Below are positions 1 through 9,027 of a stretch of DNA of 64,000 nucleotides, one piece after another (position 1 is the first letter of the stretch; the number at the start of each line of letters is the position of its first letter). A program made the translations under genes and the position numbers. The notes below the pieces were generated by a model. The model was given only the letters and a program-made list of their open reading frames with translations. It was not told where the DNA came from and searched no databases. The stretch is taken from positions 682,001-746,000 of the forward strand of contig NZ_AUHG01000010.1 of the NCBI RefSeq assembly GCF_000423065.1, written 5' to 3'. This DNA is from Christiangramia echinicola DSM 19838. GTDB lineage: Bacteria; Bacteroidota; Bacteroidia; Flavobacteriales; Flavobacteriaceae.

Positions 1-2
1 CC

Positions 3-1610
3 CGTAACGGGATTAAACGTGGAGTAGATGCATTGGCCAATGCTGTAAAAGTAACTTTAGGACCAAAAGGGCGTAATGTTATTATTAGCAAATCATTTGG
101 AGCGCCAACAGTAACTAAAGATGGTGTTACTGTAGCAAAAGAGATCGAACTAGAAGATCCTCTTGAAAATATGGGGGCTCAGATGGTTAAAGAAGTGGCT
201 TCTAAAACCAATGATCTTGCTGGTGATGGTACTACTACTGCAACTGTTCTTGCTCAGGCTATCGTAAAAGAAGGTCTTAAGAATGTTGCTGCCGGTGCAA
301 ATCCAATGGATCTTAAAAGAGGTATCGATAAAGCGGTTACAGCTTTAACGGCAGATCTTGCTAAGCAAACAAAAGAAGTTGGAGATTCTTCAGAGAAAAT
401 TAAGCAGGTTGCTTCTATTTCAGCGAATAATGATGACATGATTGGTGATCTTATCGCTCAGGCTTTTGGAAAAGTAGGAAAAGAAGGAGTAATTACAGTT
501 GAAGAAGCAAAAGGAACTGAAACTCACGTAGACGTGGTTGAAGGGATGCAATTTGACCGAGGATATCTTTCTCCTTACTTCGTAACAAATTCAGAAAAGA
601 TGACTGCAGATCTTGAAGATCCGTATATTCTTCTTTTCGATAAAAAGATCTCTTCAATGAAAGATCTTCTTCCTGTACTTGAGCCAGTAGCTCAGTCTGG
701 AAAACCATTATTAATTATTGCTGAAGATGTAGACGGAGAAGCACTAGCAACTCTTGTTGTAAACAAACTTCGTGGATCACTTAAGATTGCAGCTGTAAAA
801 GCTCCAGGATTTGGTGACCGTAGAAAAGCAATGCTTGAAGATATCGCTATACTTACAGGTGGTACTGTAATTTCTGAAGAAAGAGGATTCTCTTTAGAAA
901 ATGCAACTATAGATATGTTAGGTACTGCAGAAAAAGTAGCTATTGACAAGGATAATACAACTATTGTAAATGGAGCTGGTGAAGATAAAGCTATCAAAGA
1001 AAGAGTAAACCAGATCAAAGCTCAGATCGAATCTACAACTTCAGATTACGATAGAGAAAAACTTCAGGAACGTCTTGCAAAACTTGCAGGTGGTGTAGCC
1101 GTACTTTATGTTGGTGCAGCTTCAGAAGTGGAAATGAAAGAAAAGAAAGACCGTGTAGATGATGCACTTCACGCAACCAGAGCGGCTGTAGAAGAAGGTA
1201 TTGTTGCTGGTGGTGGTGTTGCTTTAGTTCGAGCTCAGGCTGTATTAAGCAAGATCAAGACAGAAAATGCGGATGAAGCAACTGGAGTACAGATCGTTTC
1301 CAGAGCAATAGAGTCTCCATTAAGAACAATTGTTGAAAATGCAGGAGGAGAAGGTTCAGTTGTGATCAATAAAGTTCTTGAAGGTAAGAAGGACTTTGGT
1401 TACGATGCTAAGACCGATACCTATGTAGATATGATGAAAGCAGGTATTATAGATCCTAAGAAAGTAACCAGAGTAGCTCTTGAAAATGCTGCTTCTGTTG
1501 CTGGAATGATCCTAACTACTGAGTGTGCATTGATCGACCTTCCAGAAGATAACGCTGGTGGTGGTGGAATGCCTCAAGGTATGGGAGGCGGAATGCCAGG
1601 AATGATGTAA
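3..1610 (+). CDS. groEL: Chaperonin GroEL (60 kDa), 5' end cut by window edge
   Basis: ATP-driven protein-folding chaperonin that works in the cytoplasm as a tetradecamer with GroES. The reading frame is open to the window edge and begins with [15 protein letters not shown], so only about 11 N-terminal residues are missing. Family landmarks are visible: [10 protein letters not shown] and [11 protein letters not shown] (nucleotide binding), [16 protein letters not shown] with the catalytic Asp, and the flexible Gly/Met tail [16 protein letters not shown]. The 535 visible residues match the usual length of about 543. groES is expected just upstream, outside the window. A strong terminator follows 20 bases after the stop, so groEL ends its operon. 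Confidence 0.98.
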   Translation, partial: RNGIKRGVDALANAVKVTLGPKGRNVIISKSFGAPTVTKDGVTVAKEIELEDPLENMGAQMVKEVASKTNDLAGDGTTTATVLAQAIVKEGLKNVAAGANPMDLKRGIDKAVTALTADLAKQTKEVGDSSEKIKQVASISANNDDMIGDLIAQAFGKVGKEGVITVEEAKGTETHVDVVEGMQFDRGYLSPYFVTNSEKMTADLEDPYILLFDKKISSMKDLLPVLEPVAQSGKPLLIIAEDVDGEALATLVVNKLRGSLKIAAVKAPGFGDRRKAMLEDIAILTGGTVISEERGFSLENATIDMLGTAEKVAIDKDNTTIVNGAGEDKAIKERVNQIKAQIESTTSDYDREKLQERLAKLAGGVAVLYVGAASEVEMKEKKDRVDDALHATRAAVEEGIVAGGGVALVRAQAVLSKIKTENADEATGVQIVSRAIESPLRTIVENAGGEGSVVINKVLEGKKDFGYDAKTDTYVDMMKAGIIDPKKVTRVALENAASVAGMILTTECALIDLPEDNAGGGGMPQGMGGGMPGMM

Positions 1611-1630
1611 TATCTCATCACAGATAATAA

Positions 1631-1662
1631 AAAGAGCCCGACTGAAAAGTCGGGCTCTTTTT
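1631..1662 (+). terminator. Rho-independent terminator of groEL
   Basis: A perfect 13-bp stem (AAAGAGCCCGACT with AGTCGGGCTCTTT) closes a GAAA tetraloop and continues into a T-rich stretch. Its A-rich 5' side means it could also stop transcription of the convergent gene arriving from the right. Confidence 0.95.
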
Positions 1663-1688
1663 ATTTCTAGTTTAATGTAATTGAGATG

Positions 1689-2150
1689 TTATTCTGGTTT
1701 TTTCATGAAGTCAAAACCCCCTTCACGCAGATTGATTCCAAATTCCAGATAAGCTTTCATGCAGGCTAGAAAATTTGCCCAGCCTTCTGTATTTCTTCCC
1801 AGCCAGGTAATTCCTTCTTCATTTGGTTCCATTTTACCTTCGGTTAGTTTCACCAGGGTTTGATTGTTCGGTCTTTCCTCAAGTTCAATTTTCACCTCCA
1901 GATCGCGATCCTTACTTCCTTCCCATTCAAAAATAATCAGTTCTGGAATCTTTAGCTTTAAGATCTTTACATCTATTTTCATATCAGGAAATTCTGGAAA
2001 ACCCCAGATAACAGACTTGCCTTCTTCCATTTTATCAGCTCCCGGAGAAATGAAATAATTAGACATTTTTTCGGGATCTATGATAGCATCAAAAACTTCA
2101 TTTCTAGGTTTCGCTATTTGAAGTTTAGCGTTTATTTCCAGGTTCTTCAT
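1689..2150 (-). CDS. SRPBCC / AHSA1-domain protein
   Basis: A 153-residue protein of the START-like SRPBCC fold, AHSA1 branch. Typical elements are the N-terminal strand with KPRNEVFDAIIDPEKMSNYF, the central strand LIIFEWEG, and the C-terminal helix region GWANFLACMKAYLEFG. Members bind small hydrophobic ligands or act as cochaperone-like modules; the ligand here cannot be told from sequence. It is a monocistronic gene convergent with groEL. No signal peptide is seen, so it is cytoplasmic. Family assignment is firm and function is open. Confidence 0.85.
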   Translation of the reverse strand: MKNLEINAKLQIAKPRNEVFDAIIDPEKMSNYFISPGADKMEEGKSVIWGFPEFPDMKIDVKILKLKIPELIIFEWEGSKDRDLEVKIELEERPNNQTLVKLTEGKMEPNEEGITWLGRNTEGWANFLACMKAYLEFGINLREGGFDFMKKPE

Positions 2151-2258
2151 ATTATTATGATCTTTAGAAAATAAATATCGGAATTTCTTCAGAACGAACC
2201 TAGGAAGTAAAACTCATAAATGAATAGCAGAAAAATATATAGAAAAAGTAAAGAAGTC

Positions 2259-3305
2259 TTAATTCTGTTCTTCTTCTACCTCTTCGTTTTGAAGGTTCTT
2301 TTTGGTCCGTAAGAAGTACTTCGGGCTAACTCCGTATTTTTCCTTGAATATTTTTGAAAAATAACTTCGGTTATTAAGCCCAATGGAAGTAACGATCTCT
2401 GAAATATTCTTTTCAGAAAGCTTGAGCATTTCTTTCGCAGCTTCCAGCTTTACATGCTGCATATATTTGTTAACGGTAAGATTGTATACATATTTAAATC
2501 CTTCCTGAAGCTTATTTACATTGGTGCCCGCTTCTTTTGCTAGAGACTCTACAGTGAGGTTTGTACTTAGGTCTCCCTGTATTCTCTTGGCTACATAATC
2601 TACCTTTTCAATATCAGACTTTCTAAGGATCTTTGGGAGGTTTTCACCATTCTCATCATCTTCGTATTGTCCAATTTGAATTACTAACATTTCAAAAGCC
2701 TTGCCTTCCAGGAATAGGTTCCGAAGAAAACCGGTGTATTCTTTAGTGTTGATGTCGTCCATTAAATCTGCAGCCCTGATGCTATAATTTCCCTGGTAGA
2801 AAAATTGCTTTTTGGAGACCGCATCTTTGAACAACTCCTTTAAAGTTGGATCAAGATCTTTAAAGTCATAATTAGATCTATGGGCGAAAACAGATCTAAT
2901 AATTTCAAGACTTGAGACATGTGTGGCAACATCTTTTTTGAAGTATAGAATATGCCCCTCATATCCGTTACTACTCACAACAATATTCTGGTAAGTATCT
3001 ATCGTATGTATTTGATCACTTTTTTGAAAACAGTGACCAACGTTTCCTTCAGAACAAAAAATAAATTTAAGTGGATGAACAGTGTTTAATGAGAAGTGAA
3101 ATTCCACATCTTCGTAAAACTTACAATTATAAGTCAAAAACCCCATCCCTGAATCAAAACTTACTCCTCTTATATAACCTTCTCCAAGGTATTCAGGTAT
3201 CTCTACGGTTAGCTCCCCGCTTCTGTCCTGTAATTCTGTATCAAGTGTTTCAGCAATGTCCTCCAGGATTTCATTTACCGGTAGGGTTTTAACAACAATT
3301 CTCAT
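2259..3305 (-). CDS. AraC-family transcriptional regulator
   Basis: A 348-residue regulator with a C-terminal AraC/XylS double helix-turn-helix. The first HTH lies around VESLAKEAGTNVNKLQEGF and the second around ISEIVTSIGLNNRSYFSKIF, followed by the family signature FKEKYGVSPKYF. The N-terminal 230 residues look like a sensing or dimerisation domain and resemble no named ligand domain I recognise. The protein ends in an acidic tail (EVEEEQ). It stands alone with about 280 bp of non-coding DNA upstream, and no target can be inferred from neighbours. Confidence 0.88.
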   Translation of the reverse strand: MRIVVKTLPVNEILEDIAETLDTELQDRSGELTVEIPEYLGEGYIRGVSFDSGMGFLTYNCKFYEDVEFHFSLNTVHPLKFIFCSEGNVGHCFQKSDQIHTIDTYQNIVVSSNGYEGHILYFKKDVATHVSSLEIIRSVFAHRSNYDFKDLDPTLKELFKDAVSKKQFFYQGNYSIRAADLMDDINTKEYTGFLRNLFLEGKAFEMLVIQIGQYEDDENGENLPKILRKSDIEKVDYVAKRIQGDLSTNLTVESLAKEAGTNVNKLQEGFKYVYNLTVNKYMQHVKLEAAKEMLKLSEKNISEIVTSIGLNNRSYFSKIFKEKYGVSPKYFLRTKKNLQNEEVEEEQN

Positions 3306-3474
3306 TTGTAAGTTTCTTACATTTCACGCTTAATAAAGTTAAGCGTTTTTTAACTAATAATTTAGAAATAATGCCGGCGTAAAATTATCATTTGCCTGAA
3401 AAAATTAAGAATTCACAGGAAACATATCTTTCTTTGAGGTAATTGTAATGCGAAAAACGTTATTTAAAATTTTA

Positions 3475-3501
3475 TTTCTCTGATTTCTCTGATTTCTCTG
3501 A
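3475..3501. repeat. Three tandem copies of a 9-bp unit
   Basis: TTTCTCTGA is repeated three times head to tail without a mismatch, in the non-coding DNA between the AraC gene and the small membrane protein. It could be a slippage-prone spacer or bind a protein; nothing else supports either role. Confidence 0.8.
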
Positions 3502-3589
3502 AGTATTGTTACTTTTTAGAGATTCTGAATTATATGTTAAAACCTTTTATAGCTCTTTTAAAGGTCTTAATTTCAAGAAAAACTTCATT

Positions 3590-3772
3590 ATGAGCGCAGA
3601 TAAAGATAGATCTTCACCTGTACCCACAGATCACAAAGAATCTGAAACAGGCAGAAATCAGTCAACCGAAACAAGGACCAATAATTCAGGATCCAAATTA
3701 TGGATTGTTATACTTATCGTTATCGTTTTTTTGCTTATCATTCTTTCTGTAACCGGAGTGGTAAATCTTTAA
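3590..3772 (+). CDS. Small single-pass membrane protein
   Basis: A 60-residue protein starting at MSADKDRSS. The first 35 residues are polar and rich in Ser, Thr, Glu and Asn. The rest is one hydrophobic helix (LWIVILIVIVFLLIILSV) ending almost at the C-terminus, so it is probably tail-anchored with the N-terminus in the cytoplasm. An upstream in-frame start at 3506 would add 28 residues of low-quality sequence; the ATG at 3590 is preferred. No family is recognised. It lies just before the arsenosugar genes but need not belong to them. Confidence 0.6.
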   Translation: MSADKDRSSPVPTDHKESETGRNQSTETRTNNSGSKLWIVILIVIVFLLIILSVTGVVNL

Positions 3773-3832
3773 AAACTATACCGGCCTATTTATCGTAGAT
3801 ATTATAAATACCATAAGTATAAAAATTGAATT

Positions 3833-4168
3833 ATGTCTAAAAATTATTATGATCCGGCCGACTTACGAAAATTCGGTGAAATAACAGAATGGAGCGAGGA
3901 ACTTGGTTCTAAATTCTTTGATTATTACGGAAAGGTATTCGAAGAAGGTGCACTATCTGCCCGGGAGAAATCTCTAATTGCCCTGGCTGTTTCACATGTA
4001 GTAAAATGTCCTTATTGTATAGACGCGTACACCAAAGATGGTTTGCAAAGAGGTATCACCAAAGAAGAAATGATGGAAGCTGTTCATGCCGGAGCTGCTA
4101 TAGAAAGTGGTGCGACATTAGTGCATGGTGTGCAAATGATGAATAAGTACAAAAAGCTGAGTATGTAA
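3833..4168 (+). CDS. Arsenosugar-cluster AhpD-like (CMD) protein
   Basis: A 111-residue carboxymuconolactone-decarboxylase/AhpD-fold protein with the redox pair CPYC followed by IDAYTKDGLQRG. Proteins of this subfamily recur beside arsS and arsM and are described as arsenosugar-biosynthesis-associated peroxidase-like. A thiol-redox role, such as reducing arsenic or peroxide, is inferred from the CxxC motif and context. It is the first gene of a co-oriented run that continues with arsS 49 bases downstream. Confidence 0.88.
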   Translation: MSKNYYDPADLRKFGEITEWSEELGSKFFDYYGKVFEEGALSAREKSLIALAVSHVVKCPYCIDAYTKDGLQRGITKEEMMEAVHAGAAIESGATLVHGVQMMNKYKKLSM

Positions 4169-4217
4169 GTATTTTCGTTTAACGAGTACTAATTAATACA
4201 AAGCAAGAATATATTTT

Positions 4218-5273
4218 ATGCCAATAAAGTCCCTGAAAGCTAGAAAGGATGACCTTTCCAGTCCTGAAAATCAATTAAAATTCCTGAGTAACGGTATTTT
4301 TCGAAAAGGAGATTTACCAACCTTTAAAGAGAAAATTGCTGAAACCGGTAATTTTCCACTTAAACCTAAAAAACTTGAAATTCTTCAGTTGAATCTTGGT
4401 TATATGTGTAACCAGGTTTGCTCTCATTGCCATGTAGATGCCGGTCCCGACAGGAAGGAGATCATGACGGTTGAAACTATGAAGCAGTGTCTGGAAGTGA
4501 TTAAAAACACAGGCGCTCATACCCTGGATCTTACCGGTGGAGCTCCAGAAATGAATCCTAATTTCAGGTGGTTTGTAGAAGAAGCTTCCAAAGCTGGGAT
4601 CAAGGATTTTATAGTTCGTTCAAATCTCACCATTATTCTGGCAAATAAGAAGTATCACGATCTGCCAGAATTTTTCAAAAAGCACAATGTGCACGTTGCA
4701 TCATCCCTTCCTTTCTATAAAAGGGAAAAAACAGATAAGCAACGTGGAAGCGGAGTTTTTGATAAGTCTATCAAAGCTTTGCAAATGCTGAATGCTGTAG
4801 GTTATGCCCAGGAAGGAACAGGTCTGAAACTTGATCTGGTTTACAATCCTTCAGGTGCATTTTTACCTACAGATCAGGAAGCGATGGAAAATGATTTCAA
4901 AGTTGCTTTAAAAGAAGATTTCAATATAGATTTTAATAATTTGTTTGCGATCACTAACCTGCCTATCAGTCGTTTTCTGGAATATCTTATTGCGTCAGAG
5001 AATTATGAGGATTATATGTATGCCCTGGTAGACGCCTACAATCCCACTGCAGTTGAGAATGTAATGTGTACCAATACAATTTCAATAAGTTGGGATGGTT
5101 GGTTATACGATTGTGATTTCAATCAAATGCTCGATTTAAAAGTAAATAGCAAAGTGCAGCACATTAGTGAATATAACGAAGATCTCCTTAATGATAGGGA
5201 TATCATTATTTCTCAGCATTGCTATGGTTGTACTGCAGGTGCAGGTAGTAGTTGCCAGGGAAGTGTAGCTTGA
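4218..5273 (+). CDS. arsS: Arsenosugar biosynthesis radical SAM protein ArsS
   Basis: A 351-residue radical S-adenosylmethionine enzyme. The [4Fe-4S] motif CNQVCSHC is at residues 64-71, followed by DLTGGAPEMNP, typical of the radical SAM barrel. The C-terminus has extra cysteines (CDFNQM, HCYGCTAGAGSSC), as in the ArsS family. Characterised ArsS proteins transfer the 5'-deoxyadenosyl group of SAM to dimethylarsenite. Here arsM and a purine nucleoside phosphorylase lie in the same cluster, which fits. The frame ends in TGA and the rhodanese gene starts 3 bases later. Confidence 0.93.
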   Translation: MPIKSLKARKDDLSSPENQLKFLSNGIFRKGDLPTFKEKIAETGNFPLKPKKLEILQLNLGYMCNQVCSHCHVDAGPDRKEIMTVETMKQCLEVIKNTGAHTLDLTGGAPEMNPNFRWFVEEASKAGIKDFIVRSNLTIILANKKYHDLPEFFKKHNVHVASSLPFYKREKTDKQRGSGVFDKSIKALQMLNAVGYAQEGTGLKLDLVYNPSGAFLPTDQEAMENDFKVALKEDFNIDFNNLFAITNLPISRFLEYLIASENYEDYMYALVDAYNPTAVENVMCTNTISISWDGWLYDCDFNQMLDLKVNSKVQHISEYNEDLLNDRDIIISQHCYGCTAGAGSSCQGSVA

Positions 5274-5275
5274 TC

Positions 5276-5773
5276 ATGAAAGCCCGATATCTAATAATCC
5301 TATTTTCAGTATTCATTTTAAATGGGATGAATGCTCAGGATTCGCTGGAAAGTCTTCTGAAAAAATACAATTCGGGAAAGATTTCCTATACCTCAGTGGA
5401 AGAACTAAGAATGGATCAACTCAATAATGAAGTGTTGATATTAGATGCTCGGGAACCCGAGGAATTCAAGGTTAGTCATATTGAAGGAGCGCTAGAAGTG
5501 GGGTTCAATGATTTTGATATTTCAATATTAGATAGTTTTTCGAGGGAGAAGAAGATCGTAGTCTATTGTTCTATAGGAATAAGGTCTGAGAATATTGGAA
5601 TAAAATTGGAGAAATCAGGTTTTGAAAATGTTGAAAATCTGTATGGCGGAATTTTCGAATGGAAAAATAAAGATTATCCTTTAGTTGATGAGAAAGGCGA
5701 GGCTACAAACAAAGTGCATGCATTTTCAAAAAGCTGGTCTAAATGGCTGAAAAAAGGCAAAAAAATATATTAA
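5276..5773 (+). CDS. Exported rhodanese-domain protein
   Basis: A 165-residue protein starting at MKARYLIILF, three bases after the arsS stop. Residues 1-20 form a signal peptide ending NAQ. The rest is a rhodanese domain with LDAREPEEF, the active-site loop CSIGIRS (Cys near residue 98) and NLYGGIFEW. Rhodaneses move sulfane sulfur. In this cluster a role in arsenic-thiol chemistry is possible but unproven. Its stop codon directly abuts the GTG start of the next glycosyltransferase, so the genes are almost certainly co-translated. Confidence 0.88.
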   Translation: MKARYLIILFSVFILNGMNAQDSLESLLKKYNSGKISYTSVEELRMDQLNNEVLILDAREPEEFKVSHIEGALEVGFNDFDISILDSFSREKKIVVYCSIGIRSENIGIKLEKSGFENVENLYGGIFEWKNKDYPLVDEKGEATNKVHAFSKSWSKWLKKGKKIY

Positions 5774-6391
5774 GTGAATAAAGAATATAAAGATAGATTA
5801 TTACTCATCTTCACTAAAAATCCAGTCGCGGGAAGAGTTAAAACCAGGTTAGCGAAAGACCTGGGCGACGACAGAGCTCTCAGGATATATAAATTTTTGC
5901 TGGACCATTCAGTAGAATTTACTTCAGGTGTAAATGCTGAAAAGATCGTGTATTATTCAGATTCTGTTAAAGAAAAAGATATTTGGAGTTCAGATATCTA
6001 TCAAAAAAGGAAGCAATTAGGAGAAGATCTTGGACAAAGAATGTTTAATGCATTTCAGGATGGTTTTAAAGAAGGATATCAAAAGATCATAATTATAGGT
6101 AGTGATATGTACGATATCGAAACTTCAGATATAGAACTGGCATTTTCAGAATTAGAAAAGCATGAATATGTGATTGGCCCTGCTTTAGATGGGGGTTATT
6201 ATTTATTTGGAATGAAAAGCCTTAATTCGAATGTCTTTGTTAATAAAGATTGGGGAACTTCCAGTGTTCGTAAAGATACTCTGAACGATCTGAAAGGTGA
6301 AGACGTGAAATTATTAGAAACTAAAAACGATGTAGATCTGCTCGATGATATAAAAGATCACCCTGCATTTCAGAAATTTATAAAAATATGA
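5774..6391 (+). CDS. Arsenosugar-type glycosyltransferase (TIGR04282 family)
   Basis: A 205-residue nucleotidyl/glycosyl-transferase-like protein of the DUF2064 type, described as arsenosugar biosynthesis glycosyltransferase. Key stretches are IFTKNPVAGRVKTRLAK (nucleotide-sugar binding), IIGSDMYDI and IGPALDGGYYLFG. The start is GTG at 5774, directly after the previous stop. It overlaps the phosphorylase gene by four bases (ATGA). It probably acts with the second glycosyltransferase at 9.0-9.7 kb to attach or process the sugar on the arsenoriboside. Confidence 0.9.
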   Translation: MNKEYKDRLLLIFTKNPVAGRVKTRLAKDLGDDRALRIYKFLLDHSVEFTSGVNAEKIVYYSDSVKEKDIWSSDIYQKRKQLGEDLGQRMFNAFQDGFKEGYQKIIIIGSDMYDIETSDIELAFSELEKHEYVIGPALDGGYYLFGMKSLNSNVFVNKDWGTSSVRKDTLNDLKGEDVKLLETKNDVDLLDDIKDHPAFQKFIKI

Positions 6392-7200
6392 CTGAAAGAA
6401 TTAATGAAGCTGTAGAATATCTTCAATCTAAAGGTTTTGGTGAACCAGAGGTGGGGATCATTCTTGGTACCGGTTTAGGTAAATTACTAGATGAGGTTGA
6501 GATTGAAAAGGAAGCGAGTTATAATCATATCCCGTATTTCCCTACAGCGACTGTAGAATTTCATAAAGGTAAACTTATCTATGGAACCTTACAGGGTAAG
6601 AAAGTGGTTATCATGCAGGGTAGATTCCATTTGTATGAAGGCTATAGCTTGTTTGATGTGACTTTTCCGGTAAGGGTTATGAAACGCCTTGGTATGAAGA
6701 AACTTCTAGTTTCAAATGCATCTGGAGCGATCAATCTTAATTTTAAGAAAGCAGAATTAATGCTTATTGATGATCATATAAATCTCCAGGGGGGATCACC
6801 TTTGGCTTTCCATGGAGTAGATCAACTAGGCGAGCGATTTGTTGATATGAGTGAGCCATATGACTCCAAAATGAATTCAATTTTCGAAGAGGCTGCTAAA
6901 AAATTTAATATTACCCTGCATAAGGGAGTGTATGCTTCTGTACTGGGGCCTCAACTCGAGACCAGGGCAGAATACCGTTATTTAAAGATCATTGGTGCAG
7001 ATGCTGTGGGAATGAGTACAGTTCCGGAAGTTATTGTGGCTAATCATCTAGGTATTCCTACTGCGGCTATTTCAGTAATTACAGATCAGGGAGATCCTGA
7101 AAATCTTGAAAAAGTCGATATTCAGGACATCCTGGCTAATGCTGCAAAGGCAGAACCTAACATGGTGAAATTATTTAAAGAATTACTTCAGAAAATATAA
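6388..7200 (+). CDS. punA: Purine-nucleoside phosphorylase
   Basis: A 270-residue trimeric-type purine nucleoside phosphorylase that splits purine nucleosides with phosphate into base and ribose-1-phosphate. Landmarks are GIILGTGLGKL, MQGRFHLYEGY (phosphate site), VSNASGAINL, and SVLGPQLETRAE with GADAVGMSTVPE. It overlaps the preceding gene by ATGA and is followed after one base by arsM. That context suggests it removes adenine from the arsenic-substituted deoxyadenosine made by ArsS, a step needed to reach arsenoribosides. This substrate is inference; general purine salvage is equally compatible with the sequence. Confidence 0.93.
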   Translation: MTERINEAVEYLQSKGFGEPEVGIILGTGLGKLLDEVEIEKEASYNHIPYFPTATVEFHKGKLIYGTLQGKKVVIMQGRFHLYEGYSLFDVTFPVRVMKRLGMKKLLVSNASGAINLNFKKAELMLIDDHINLQGGSPLAFHGVDQLGERFVDMSEPYDSKMNSIFEEAAKKFNITLHKGVYASVLGPQLETRAEYRYLKIIGADAVGMSTVPEVIVANHLGIPTAAISVITDQGDPENLEKVDIQDILANAAKAEPNMVKLFKELLQKI

Positions 7201-7201
7201 G

Positions 7202-8170
7202 ATGAGTTATTTAGAAACTACAAAAGATGTTTACAGAGATGCAGCGCTAACACCAGATGTTGGACTGTGTTGTACTACGAACCCAATTTGGGAATTACCG
7301 GGTCTTAAGATCCCTAAGATCATGCAGGAAATGAATTATGGTTGCGGAAGCACCGTTCATGCCCGTGATCTTACAAATAATCCCAGGACACTTTATGTAG
7401 GTGTTGGAGGTGGAATGGAATTATTGCAATTCGCTTATTTCTCAAGGCAAAAATCTGGAGTTGTAGGGGTAGATGTAGTGGATGAAATGTTGGAAGCATC
7501 CCGAAAGAATTTTAAGGTTGCTGAAGAAATGAATCCCTGGTTTAAATCTGAATTTGTTGATCTTAAAAGAGGAGATGCCACAGATCTTCCAGTTGAAGAT
7601 AATTCTATAGATGTAGCAGCTCAAAACTGTCTCTTCAATATTTTCAAGACAGAAGAGCTTACAAAAGCTTTAAAGGAAATGTATCGTGTTTTGAAACCTC
7701 ATGGCCGTCTGGTAATGAGTGATCCAACCTGCGAACAGGAAATGAACGATGAGCTGAGAAATGATGAGCGTTTACGTGCATTATGTCTAAGCGGAAGTCT
7801 GACAATTAAAGATTACGTAAAAGCTTTGACAGATGTTGGTTTCGGAACGATTGAAATAAGGGCTAGAAAACCATATAGGATTCTTGATCCTAAGAACTAC
7901 CCAACAGATGAGCTTATTTATATAGAATCTATCGAGGTTGCAGCGATAAAAGATCCAATGCCAGAAGACGGACCGTGCATCTTTACCGGGAAAGCTGCCA
8001 TTTATTATGGAGATCTGGATCATTTTGATGATGGGAAGGGGCATATTTTATTAAAGAATCAGCCCATTGCGGTCTGTGATAAAACCGCCGGAGCTCTGGC
8101 CGATCTGGGTAGAGATGATATTTATATAAGTGAGTCAACTTACCATTACGATGGTGGGGGTTGTTGCTAA
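7202..8170 (+). CDS. arsM: Arsenite S-adenosylmethionine methyltransferase ArsM
   Basis: A 322-residue class I methyltransferase that methylates arsenite. The SAM motif is LYVGVGGGMELL, followed by GVDVVDEMLEASRKN and VAAQNCLFNIF. Candidate arsenic-binding cysteines are the pair in GLCCTTN (residues 23-24), Cys48 in NYGCGS and the C-terminal GGGCC. The protein lacks the long C-terminal extension of some ArsM forms and matches the arsenosugar-cluster subfamily. One base separates it from the phosphorylase gene. It probably supplies dimethylarsenite to ArsS. Confidence 0.93.
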   Translation: MSYLETTKDVYRDAALTPDVGLCCTTNPIWELPGLKIPKIMQEMNYGCGSTVHARDLTNNPRTLYVGVGGGMELLQFAYFSRQKSGVVGVDVVDEMLEASRKNFKVAEEMNPWFKSEFVDLKRGDATDLPVEDNSIDVAAQNCLFNIFKTEELTKALKEMYRVLKPHGRLVMSDPTCEQEMNDELRNDERLRALCLSGSLTIKDYVKALTDVGFGTIEIRARKPYRILDPKNYPTDELIYIESIEVAAIKDPMPEDGPCIFTGKAAIYYGDLDHFDDGKGHILLKNQPIAVCDKTAGALADLGRDDIYISESTYHYDGGGCC

Positions 8171-8227
8171 TATTAGTTGTGTCGGTCTTAGCGCGATCTT
8201 AAGATGTAGAATTCAAAAAGAGAGATT

Positions 8228-9019
8228 ATGAAAAAGTTGATTTTAAGTTTTATCATATTAATATCAGGAGTATGTATGTTCGCTTCCTGTAATCTAATTT
8301 CCAGCGCAGGCCTTAATAGTAAAGGTTTGCCAACTCCAGATGTTTCTGAAGGAAGTTCAGCAAATGCTGAACAGATTCTGGATCACGGTACCTGGGATAA
8401 TTTGCTGAAAAAGCATGTGAGGAAAAGCGGAATGGTAGATTATAAAGGTTTTAAAAATGATCGTGCGAAACTCGATGAATATTTAAAGATGCTTTCTTCT
8501 CAGGAACCTACGGAACAATGGAGTAATAACGAATTGTTAGCATACTATATCAACCTTTATAACGCCTATACAGTTGATCTCATTTTGAATAATTATCCAA
8601 CTAAAAGTATCAAGGATATCGATAGTCCGTGGACGAAGGAGTTCGTAAAGGTTGGAGATACTGAAATCTCACTAGGTGGAATTGAAAATAGTGTACTTAG
8701 AAAAATGAATGAGCCCAGAATTCATTTCGCGATCAACTGCGCGTCTATTTCTTGTCCTAAATTATTGAATGAAGCGTATACGGCTGATAAAGTTGAAGAA
8801 CAATTGGAAAGAGTGACCAGAGAATTTGTCAATTCAGATAAGAACGAGATCACTGAAAATTCAGTTAAGCTATCTTCGATCTTCGATTGGTATAAAAAAG
8901 ATTTCAAAGAGAATGGAACGCTAATCGATTATGTAAACCAGTATTCTGAAACCAGAATTAATTCCGGAGCTTCTGTTTCTTATAAAGAATATGATTGGAA
9001 CTTGAATGAAGCAAAATAA
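8228..9019 (+). CDS. DUF547 lipoprotein of the arsenosugar cluster
   Basis: A 263-residue lipoprotein. The signal peptide ends in the lipobox MFASC with the lipidated Cys at residue 21. The mature part is a DUF547 domain with the markers LLAYYINLYNAYTV, HFAINCASISCPKL and YDWNLN near the end. DUF547 proteins often accompany arsenosugar genes in flavobacteria; their reaction is unknown. It is probably held at the membrane facing the periplasm. Eight bases separate it from the next glycosyltransferase, so it is likely co-transcribed with it. Confidence 0.88.
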   Translation: MKKLILSFIILISGVCMFASCNLISSAGLNSKGLPTPDVSEGSSANAEQILDHGTWDNLLKKHVRKSGMVDYKGFKNDRAKLDEYLKMLSSQEPTEQWSNNELLAYYINLYNAYTVDLILNNYPTKSIKDIDSPWTKEFVKVGDTEISLGGIENSVLRKMNEPRIHFAINCASISCPKLLNEAYTADKVEEQLERVTREFVNSDKNEITENSVKLSSIFDWYKKDFKENGTLIDYVNQYSETRINSGASVSYKEYDWNLNEAK

Positions 9020-9027
9020 AGATACCA

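Noticed and set aside
5268-5280. Selenocysteine readthrough at the arsS TGA stop
   Set aside because: Readthrough would add only two residues before another TGA (TGA-TCA-TGA), and no insertion hairpin was seen.
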